Assembly (NCBI RefSeq): GCF_017591425.1
Contig: NW_024467103.1
Location: forward strand, 310,001 to 374,000
Direction: 5' to 3'
DNA length: 64,000 nucleotides
Origin: Ochotona curzoniae
Lineage: Eukaryota > Chordata > Mammalia > Lagomorpha > Ochotonidae
In this document: in pieces, positions 51,918 to 62,454 of the stretch
Layout: each line of letters starts with the position of its first letter
Position numbering within the stretch: position 1 is the first letter of the stretch
Made by a program: the position numbers and the translations under genes
Notes under the pieces: generated by a model
What the model was told of the DNA's origin: nothing
Databases searched by the model: none
Seen by the model: the letters and a program-made list of their open reading frames with translations, nothing else

Positions 51918-54900
51918 AAAATGACTCCACCTGCCTCAGGAACTTCACATAGCATCAGCTTTCCTAGCAGCTGTCCCGGAAACCCAGTTGGGTGCCATCT
52001 CGTCCAATGCCCATTGAGCCCAGGAGGATGAAATCAGGCATGTTGAACACCCACACAAAACAACCATGTAGATCCTGACTCAAGGCGCTAAGAAGTCCAC
52101 ATCCAGAGACAAGTTCAGCGCCCAAGCCATTTCCAGCTCCCATGGAAACCAAGTGCTCTGGCAGCACATGTGTCTGAAAGTGGATGTGACACCTAGGGAT
52201 CTCAGTGTGTTGCTGAATGGCAACTTGCCGAAGAGCAGCACAGGTCTTCCAGTGCCAAAACGACTCCACCTGCCTCAGGAACTTCACATGCCATCAGCTT
52301 TCCTAGCAGCTGTCCCGGAAACCCAGTTGCGTGCCATCTCGTCCAATGCCCATTGAGCCCAGGATGATGAAATCAGCAATGGTGAACACCCACACAAAAC
52401 AACCATGTAGATCCTGACTCAAGGCGCTAAGAAGTCCACATCCAGAGACAAGTTCAGCGCCCAAGCCATTTCCAGCTCCCATGGAAACCAAGTGCTCTGG
52501 CAGCACATATGTCTGAAAGTGGATGTGACACCTAGGGATCTCAGTGTGTTGCTGAATGGCAACTTGCCGAAGGAGCAGCACAGGTCTTCCAGTGCCAAAA
52601 CGACTCCACCTGCCTCAGGAACTTCACATACCATCAGCTTTCCTAGCAGCTGTCCCGGAAACCCAGTTGGGTGCCATCTCGTCCAATGCCCATTGAGCCC
52701 AGAGGATGAAATCAGTCATGTTGAACACCCACACAAAACAACCATGTACATCCTGACTCAAGGCGCTAAGAAGTCCACATCCAGAGACAAGTTCAGCGCC
52801 CAAGCCATTTCCAGCTCCCATGGAAACCAAGTGCTCTGGCAGCACATATGTCTGAAAGTGGATGTGACACCTAGGGATCTCAGTGTGTTGCTGAATGGCA
52901 ACTTGCCGAAGGAGCAGCACAGGTCTTCCAGTGCCAAAACCACTCCACCTGCCTCAGGAACTTCACATACCATCAGCTTTCCTAGCAGCTGTCCCGGAAA
53001 CCCAGTTGGGTGCCATCTCGTCCAATGCCCATTGAGCCCAGGATGACGAAATCAGGCATGTTGAACACCCACACAAAACAACCATGTAGATCCTGACTCA
53101 AGGCGCTAAGAAGTCCACATCCAGAGACAAGTTCAGCGCCCAAGCCATTTCCAGCTCCCATGGAAACCAAGTGCTCTGGCAGCACATATGTCTGAAAGTG
53201 GATGTGACACCTAGGGATCTCAGTGTGTTGCTGAATGGCAACTTGCCGAAGGAGCAGCACAGGTCTTCCAGTGCCAAAACCACTCCACCTGCCTCAGGAA
53301 CTTCACATACCATCAGCTTTCCTAGCAGCTGTCCCGGAAACCCAGTTGGGTGCCATCTCGTCCAATGCCCATTGAGCCCAGGATGACGAAATCAGGCATG
53401 TTCAACACCCACACAAAACAACCATATAGATCCTAACTCAAGGCGCTAAGAAGTCCACATCCAGAGACAAGTTCAGCGCCCAAGCCATTTCCAGCTCCCA
53501 TGGAAACCAAGTGCTCTGGCAGCACATATGTCTGAAAGTGGATGTGACACCTAGGGATCTCAGTGTGTTGCTGAATGGCAACTTGCCGAAGGAGCAGCAC
53601 AGGTCTTCCAGTGCCAAAACCACTCCACCTGCCTCAGGAACTTCACATACCATCAGCTTTCCTAGCAGCTGTCCCGGAAACCCAGTTGGGTGCCATCTCG
53701 TCCAATGCCCATTGAGCCCAGGAGGATGAAATCAGGCATGTTGAACACCCACACAAAACAACCATGTACATCCTGACTCAAGGCGCTAAGAAATCCACAT
53801 CCAGAGACAAGTTCAGCGCCCAAGCCATTTCCAGCTCCCATGGAAACCAAGTGCTCTGGCAGCACATATGTCTGAAAGTGGATGTGACACCTAGGGATCT
53901 CAGTGTGTTGCTGAATGGCAACTTGCCGAAGGAGCAGCACAGGTCTTCCAGTGCCAAAACGACTCCACCTGCCTCAGGAACTTCACATACCATCAGCTTT
54001 CCTAGCAGCTGTCCCGGAAACCCAGTTGGGTGCCATCTCGTCCAATGCCCATTGAGCCCAGGATGACGAAATCAGGCATGTTCAACACCCACACAAAACA
54101 ACCATATAGATCCTAACTCAAGGCGCTAAGAAGTCCACATCCAGAGACAAGTTCAGCGCCCAAGCCATTTCCAGCTCCCATGGAAACCAAGTGCTCTGGC
54201 AGCACATATGTCTGAAAGTGGATGTGACACCTAGGGATCTCAGTGTGTTGCTGAATGGCAACTTGCCGAAGGAGCAGCACAGGTCTTCCAGTGCCAAAAT
54301 GACTCCACCTGCCTCAGGAACTTCACATACCATCAGCTTTCCTAGCAGCTGTCCCGGAAACCCAGTTGGGTGCCATCTCGTCCAATGCCCATTGAGCCCA
54401 GGATGACGAAATCAGGCATGTTGAACACCCACACAAAACAACCATGTACATCCTGACTCAAGGCGCTAAGAAGTCCACATCCAGAGACAAGTTCAGCGCC
54501 CAAGCCATTTCCAGCTCCCATGGAAACCAAGTGCTCTGGCAGCACATATGTCTGAAAGTGGATGTGACACCTAGGGATCTCAGTGTGTTGCTGAATGGCA
54601 ACTTGCCGAAGGAGCAGCACAGGTCTTCCAGTGCCAAAACCACTCCACCTGCCTCAGGAACTTCACATACCATCAGCTTTCCTAGCAGCTGTCCCGGAAA
54701 CCCAGTTGGGTACCATCTCGTCCAATGCCCATTGAGCCCAGGAGGATGAAATCAGGCATGTTGAACACCCACACAAAACAACCATGTACATCCTGACTCA
54801 AGGTGCTAAGAAGTCCACATCCAGAGACAAGTTCAGCGCCCAAGCCATTTCCAGCTCCCATGGAAACCAAGTGCTCTGGCAGCACATATGTCTGAAAGTG

Positions 54901-57695
54901 GATGTGACACCTAGGGATCTCAGTGTGTTGCTGAATGGCAACTTGCCGAAGGAGCAGCACAGGTCTTCCAGTGCCAAAATGACTCCACCTGCCTCAGGAA
55001 CTTCACATACCATCAGCTTTCCAAGCAGCTGTCCCGGAAACCCAGTTGGGTGCCATCTCGTCCAATGCCCATTGAGCCCAGGAGGATGAAATCAGGCATG
55101 TTGAACACCCACACAAAACAACCATGTAAATCCTGACTCAAGGCGCTAACAAGTCCACATCCAGAGACAAGTTCAGCGCCCAAGCCATTTCCAGCTACCA
55201 TGGAAACCAAGTGCTCTGGCAGCACATATGTCTGAAAGTGGATGTGACACCTAGGGATCTCAGTGTGTTGCAGGATGGCAACTTGCCGAAGGAGCAGCAC
55301 AGGTCTTCCAGTGCCAAAACGACTCCACCTGCCTCAGGAACTTCACATACCATCAGCTTTCCTAGCAGCTGTCCCGGAAACCCAGTTGCGTGCCATCTCG
55401 TCCAATGCCCATTGAGCCCAGGAGGATGAAATCAGGCATGTTGAACACCCACACAAAACAACCATGTAGATCCTGACTCAAGGCGCTAAGAAGTCCACAT
55501 CCAGAGACAAGTTCAGCGCCCAAGACATTTCCAGCTCCCATGGAAACCAAGTGCTCTGGCAGCACATATGTCTGAAAGTGGATGTGACACCTAGGGATCT
55601 CAGTGTGTTGCTGAATGGCAACTTGCCGAAGGAGCAGCACAGGTCTTCCAGTGCCAAAATGACTCCACCTGCCTCAGGAACTTCACATACCATCAGCTTT
55701 CCTAGCAGCTGTCCCGGAAACCCAGTTGGGTGCCATCTCGTCCAATGTCCATTGAGCCCAGGAGGATGAAATCAGGCATGTTGAACACCCACACAAAACA
55801 ACCATGTACATCCTGACTCAAGGCGCTAACAAGTCCACATCCAGAGACAAGTTCAGCGCCCAAGCCATTTCCAGCTACCATGGAAACCAAGTGCTCTGGC
55901 AGCACATGTGTCTGAAAGTGGATGTGACACCTAGGGATCTCAGTGTGTTGCAGGATGGCAACTTGCCGAAGGAGCAGCACAGGTCTTCCAGTGCCAAAAC
56001 CACTCCACCTGCCTCAGGAACTTCACATACCATCAGCTTTCCTAGCAGATGTCCCGGAAACCCAGTTGCGTGCCATCTCGTCCAATGCCCATTGAGCCCA
56101 GGAGGATGAAATCAGGCATGTTGAACACCCACACAAAACAACCATGTAGATCCTGACTCAAGGCGCTAAGAAGTCCACATCCAGAGACAAGTTCAGCGCC
56201 CAAGCCATTTCCAGCTCCCATGGAAACCAAGTGCTCTGGCAGCACATGTGTCTGAAAGTGGATGTGACACCTAGGGATCTCAGTGTGTTGCTGAATGGCA
56301 ACTTGCCGAAGGAGCAGCACAGGTCTTCCAGTGCCAAAATCACTCCACCTGCTTCAGGAACTTCACATACCATCAGCTTTCCTAGCAGCTGTCCCGGAAA
56401 CCCAGTTGGGTGCCATCTCGTCCAATGCCCATTGAGCCCAGGAGGATGAAATCAGGCATGTTGAACACCCACACAAAACAACCATGTAGATCCTGACTCA
56501 AGGCGCTAACAAGTCCACATCCAGAGACAAGTTCAGCGCCCAAGCCATTTCCAGCTACCAGGGAAACCAAGTGCTCTGGCAACACATATGTCTGAAAGTG
56601 GATGTGACACCTAGGGATCTCAGTGTGTTGCTGAATGGCAACTTGCCGAAGGAGCAGCACAGGTCTTCCAGTGCCAAAACCACTCCACCTGCCTCAGGAA
56701 CTTCACATACCATCAGCTTTCCTAGCAGCTGTCCCGGAAACCCAGTTGGGTGCCATCTCGTCCAATGCCCATTGAGCCCAGGAGGATGAAATCAGGCATG
56801 TTGAACACCCACACAAAACAACCATGTAGATCCTGACTCAAGGCACTAAGAAGTCCACATCCAGAGACAAGTTCAGCGCCCAAGCCATTTCCAGCTCCCA
56901 TGGAAACCAAGTGCTCTGGCAGCACATATGTCTGAAAGTGGATGTGACACCAAGGCATCTCAGTGTGTTGCTGAATGGCAACTTGCCGAAGGAGCAGCAC
57001 AGGTCTTCCAGTGCCAAAACCACTCCACCTGCCTCAGGAACTTCACATACCATCAGCTTTCCTAGCAGCTGTCCCGGAAACCCAGTTGGGTGCCATCTCG
57101 TCCAATGCCCATTGAGCCCAGGAGGATGAAATCAGGCATGTTGAACACCCACACAAAACAACCATGTAGATCCTGACTCAAGGCGCTAAGAAGTCCACAT
57201 CCAGAGACAAGTTCAGCGCCCAAGCCATTTCCAGCTCCCATGGAAACCAAGTGCTCTGGCAGCACATATGTCTGAAAGTGGATGTGACACCTAGGGATCT
57301 CAGTGTGTTGCTGAATGGCAACTTGCCGAAGGAGCCACACAGGTCTTCCAGTGCCAAAACCACTCCACCTGCCTCAGGAACTTCACATACCATCAGCTTT
57401 CCTAGCAGCTGTCCCGGAAACCCAGTTGGGTGCCATCTCGTCCAATGCCCATTGAGCCCAGGAGGATGAAATCAGGCATGTTGAACACCCACACAAAACA
57501 ACCATGTAGATCCTGACTCAAGGCGCTAAGAAGTCCACTTCCAGAGACAAGTTCAGCGCCCAAGCCATTTCCAGCTCCCATGGAAACCAAGTGCTCTGGC
57601 AGCACATATGTCTGAAAGTGGATGTGACACCTAGGGATCTCAGTGTGTTGCTGAATGGCAACTTGCCGAAGGAGCAGCACAGGTCTTCCAGTGCC
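51918..57695 (+). repeat. Long higher-order unit, copy 1 (17 monomers, 5,778 bp)
   Basis: Delimited by the monomer combining 'aaaatgact' with 'catagcatc'. Rare variants shared with copy 2: a short 'gccgaagagcagc' with 'catgccatc' and 'gttgcgtgcc' (52228-52330), 'atcagtcatg' (about 52711), 'gatgacgaaa' (53043), 'ttcaac' with 'catatagatcc' (about 53401-53432), 'gttgggtacc' (about 54705), 'tttccaagcag' (55018), 'catgtaaatcc' (55124), 'gctaacaag' (55145) and 'ttgcaggatgg' (55268). Confidence 0.85.
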
Positions 57696-60600
57696 AAAAT
57701 GACTCCACCTGCCTCAGGAACTTCACATAGCATCAGCTTTCCTAGCAGCTGTCCCGGAAACCCAGTTGGGTGCCATCTCGTCCAATGCCCATTGAGCCCA
57801 GGAGGATGAAATCAGGCATGTTGAACACCCACACAAAACAACCATGTAGATCCTGACTCAAGGCGCTAAGAAGTCCACATCCAGAGACAAGTTCAGCGCC
57901 CAAGCCATTTCCAGCTCCCATGGAAACCAAGTGCTCTGGCAGCACATGTGTCTGAAAGTGGATGTGACACCTAGGGATCTCAGTGTGTTGCTGAATGGCA
58001 ACTAGCCGAATAGCAGCACCGGTCTTCAAGTGCCAAAATGACTCCACCTGCCTCAGGAACTTCACATGCCATCAGCTTTCCTAGCAGCTGTCCCGGAAAC
58101 CCAGTTGCGTGCCATCTCATCCAATGCCCATTGAGCCCAGGATGATGAAATCAGGCATGTTGAACACCCACACAAAACAACCATGTAGATCGTGACTCAA
58201 GGCACTAAGAAGTCCACATCCAGAGACAAGTTCAGCGCCCAAGCCATTTCCAGCTCCCATGGAAACCAAGTGCTCTGGCAGCACATATGTCTGAAAGTGG
58301 ATGTGACACCTAGGGATCTCAGTGTGGTGCTGAATGGCAACTTGCCGAAGGAGCAGCACAGGTCTTCCAGTGCCAAAACGACTCCATCTGCCTCAGGAAC
58401 TTCACATACCATCAGCTTTCCTAGCAGCTGTCCCGGAAACCCAGTTGCGTGCCATCTCGTCCAATGCCCATTGAGCCCAAGAGGATGAAATCAGTCATGT
58501 TGAACACCCACACAAAACAACCATGTAGATCCTGACTCAAGGCGCTAAGAAGTCCACATCCAGAGACAAGTTCAGCGCCCAAGCCATTTCCAGCTCCCAT
58601 GGAAACCAAGTGCTCTGGCAGCACATATGTCTGAAAGTGGATGTGACACCTAGGGATCTCAGTGTGTTGCTGAATGGCAACTTGCCGAAGGAGCAGCACA
58701 GGTCTTCCAGTGCCAAAACCACTCCACCTGCCTCAGGAACTTCACATACCATCAGCTTTCCTAGCAGCTGTCCCGGAAACCCAGTTGGGTGCCATCTCGT
58801 CCAATGCCCATTGAGCCCAGGATGACGAAATCAGGCATGTTCAACACCCACACAAAACAACCATATAGATCCTGACTCAAGGCGCTAAGAAGTCCACATC
58901 CAGAGACAAGTTCAGCGCCCAAGCCATTTCCAGCTCCCATGGAAACCAAGTGCTCTGGCAGCACATATGTCTGAAAGTGGATGTGACACCTAGGGATCTC
59001 AGTGTGTTGCTGAATGGCAACTTGCCGAAGGAGCAGCACAGGTCTTCCAGTGCCAAAACCACTCCACCTGCCTCAGGAACTTCACATACCATCAGCTTTC
59101 CTAGCAGCTGTCCCGGAAACCCAGTTGGGTGCCATCTCGTCCAATGCCCATTGAGCCCAGGATGACGAAATCAGGCATGTTCAACACCCACACAAAACAA
59201 CCATATAGATCCTGACTCAAGGCGCTAAGAAGTCCACATCCAGAGACAAGTTCAGCGCCCAAGCCATTTCCAGCTCCCATGGAAACCAAGTGCTCTGGCA
59301 GCACATATGTCTGAAAGTGGATGTGACACCTAGGGATCTCAGTGTGTTGCTGAATGGCAACTTGCCGAAGGAGCAGCACAGGTCTTCCAGTGCCAAAACC
59401 ACTCCACCTGCCTCAGGAACTTCACATACCATCAGCTTTCCTAGCAGCTGTCCCGGAAACCCAGTTGGGTGCCATCTCGTCCAATGCCCATTGAGCCCAG
59501 GAGGATGAAATCAGGCATGTTGAACACCCACACAAAACAACCATGTACATCCTGACTCAAGGCGCTAAGAAGTCCACATCCAGAGACAAGTTCAGCGCCC
59601 AAGCCATTTCCAGCTCCCATGGAAACCAAGTGCTCTGGCAGCACATATGTCTGAAAGTGGATGTGACACCTAGGGATCTCAGTGTGTTGCTGAATGGCAA
59701 CTTGCCGAAGGAGCAGCACAGGTCTTCCAGTGCCAAAACGACTCCACCTGCCTCAGGAACTTCACATACCATCAGCTTTCCTAGCAGCTGTCCCGGAAAC
59801 CCAGTTGGGTGCCATCTCGTCCAATGCCCATTGAGCCCAGGATGACGAAATCAGGCATGTTCAACACCCACACAAAACAACCATGTAGATCCTGACTCAA
59901 GGCGCTAAGAAGTCCACATCCAGAGACAAGTTCAGCGCCCAAGCCATTTCAAGCTCCCATGGAAACCAAGTGCTCTGGCAGCACATATGTCTGAAAGTGG
60001 ATGTGACACCTAGGGATCTCAGTGTGTTGCTGAATGGCAACTTGCCGAAGGAGCAGCACAGGTCTTCCAGTGCCAAAACGACTCCACCTGCCTCAGGAAC
60101 TTCACATACCATCAGCTTTCCTAGCAGCTGTCCCGGAAACCCAGTTGGGTGCCATCTCGTCCAATGCCCATTGAGCCCAGGATGACGAAATCAGGCATGT
60201 TGAACACCCACACAAAACAACCATGTCGATCCTGACTCAAGGCGCTAAGAAGTCCACATCCAGAGACAAGTTCAGCGCCCAAGCCATTTCCAGCTCCCAT
60301 GGAAACCAAGTGCTCTGGCAGCACATATGTCTGAAAGTGGATGTGACACCTAGGGATCTCAGTGTGTTGCTGAATGGCAACTTGCCGAAGGAGCAGCACA
60401 GGTCTTCCAGTGCCAAAACCACTCCACCTGCCTCAGGAACTTCACATACCATCAGCTTTCCTAGCAGCTGTCCCGGAAACCCAGTTGGGTACCATCTCGT
60501 CCAATGCCCATTGAGCCCAGGAGGATGAAATCAGGCATGTTGAACACCCACACAAAACAACCATGTACATCCTGACTCAAGGCGCTAAGAAGTCCACATC

Positions 60601-62454
60601 CAGAGACAAGTTCAGCGCCCAAGCCATTTCCAGCTCCCATGGAAACCAAGTGCTCTGGCAGCACATGTGTCTGAAAGTGGATGTGACACCTAGGTATCTC
60701 AGTGTGTTGCTGAATGGCAACTTGCCGAAGGAGCAGCACAGGTGTTTCAGTGCCAAAATGACTCCACCTGCCTCAGGAACTTCACATACCATCAGCTTTC
60801 CAAGCAGCTGTCCCGGAAACCCAGTTGGGTGCCATCTCGTCCAATGCCCATTGAGCCCAGGAGGATGAAATCAGGCATGTTGAACACCCACACAAAACAA
60901 CCATGTAAATCCTGACTCAAGGCGCTAACAAGTCCACATCCAGAGACAAGTTCAGCGCCCAAGCCATTTCCAGCTCCCATGGAAACCAAGTGCTCTGGCA
61001 GCACATATGTCTGAAAGTGGATGTGACACCTAGGGATCTCAGTGTGTTGCAGGATGGCAACTTGCCGAAGGAGCAGCACAGGTCTTCCAGTGCCAAAACG
61101 ACTCCACCTGCCTCAGGAACTTCACATACCATCAGCTTTCCTAGCAGCTGTCCCGGAAACCCAGTTGCGTACCATCTCGTCCAATGCCCATTGAGCCCAG
61201 GAGGATGAAATCAGGCATGTTGAACACCCACACAAAACAACCATGTAGATCCTGACTCAAGGCGCTAAGAAGTCCACATCCAGAGACAAGTTCAGCGCCC
61301 AAGCCATTTCCAGCTCCCATGGAAACCAAGTGCTCTGGCAGCACATGTGTCTGAAAGTGGATGTGACACCTAGGGATCTCAGTGTGTTGCTGAATGGCAA
61401 CTTGCCGAAGGAGCAGCACAGGTCTTCCAGTGCCAAAACCACTCCACCTGCTTCAGGAACTTCACATACCATCAGCTTTCCTAGCAGCTGTCCCGGAAAC
61501 CCAGTTGGGTGCCATCTCGTCCAATGCCCATTGAGCCCAGGAGGATGAAATCAGGCATGTTGAACACCCACACAAAACAACCATGTAGATCCTGACTCAA
61601 GGCGCTAACAAGTCCACATCCAGAGACAAGTTCAGCGCCCAAGCCATTTCCAGCTACCAGGGAAACCAAGTGCTCTGGCAACACATATGTCTGAAAGTGG
61701 ATGTGACACCTAGGGATCTCAGTCTGTTGCTGAATGGCAACTTGCCGAAGGAGCAGCACAGGTCTTCCAGTGCCAAAACCACTCCACCTGCCTCAGGAAC
61801 TTCACATACCATCAGCTTTCCTAGCAGCTGTCCCGGAAACCCAGTTGGGTGCCATCTCGTCCAATGCCCATTGAGCCCAGGAGGATGAAATCAGGCATGT
61901 TGAACACCCACACAAAACAACCATGTAGATCCTGACTCAAGGCGCTAAGAAGTCCACATCCAGAGACAAGTTCAGCGCCCAAGCCATTTCCAGCTCCCAT
62001 GGAAACCAAGTGCTCTGGCAGCACATATGTCTGAAAGTGGATGTGACACCTAGGGATCTCAGTGTGGTGCTGAATGGCAACTTGCCGAAGGAGCAGCACA
62101 GGTCTTCCAGTGCCAAAACCACTCCACCTGCCTCAGGAACTTCACATACCATCAGCTTTCCTAGCAGCTGTCCCGGAAACCCAGTTGGGTGCCATCTCGT
62201 CCAATGCCCATTGAGCCCAGGAGGATGAAATCAGGCATGTTGAACACCCACACAAAACAACCATGTAGATCCTGACTCAAGGCGCTAAGAAGTCCACTTC
62301 CAGAGACAAGTTCAGCGCCCAAGCCATTTCCAGCTCCCATGGAAACCAAGTGCTCTGGCAGCACATATGTCTGAAAGTGGATGTGACACCTAGGGATCTC
62401 AGTGTGTTGCTGAATGGCAACTTGCCGAAGGAGCAGCACAGGTCTTCCAGTGCC
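57696..62454 (+). repeat. Long higher-order unit, copy 2 (14 monomers, 4,759 bp)
   Basis: Matches copy 1 at +5,779 bp up to about 61.1 kb ('gttgggtacc' 60484, 'tttccaagcag' 60796, 'catgtaaatcc' 60902, 'gctaacaag' 60924, 'ttgcaggatgg' 61047). It then matches at +5,099 bp ('cctgcttcagg' 56348 and 61447; 'taccagggaaacc' 56556 and 61655), and at +4,759 bp to copy 3. So two monomers and then one monomer were lost relative to copy 1. The two-monomer loss falls between the similar 'ttgcaggatgg' monomers at 55.27 and 55.95 kb, a natural site for unequal exchange. Confidence 0.82.
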
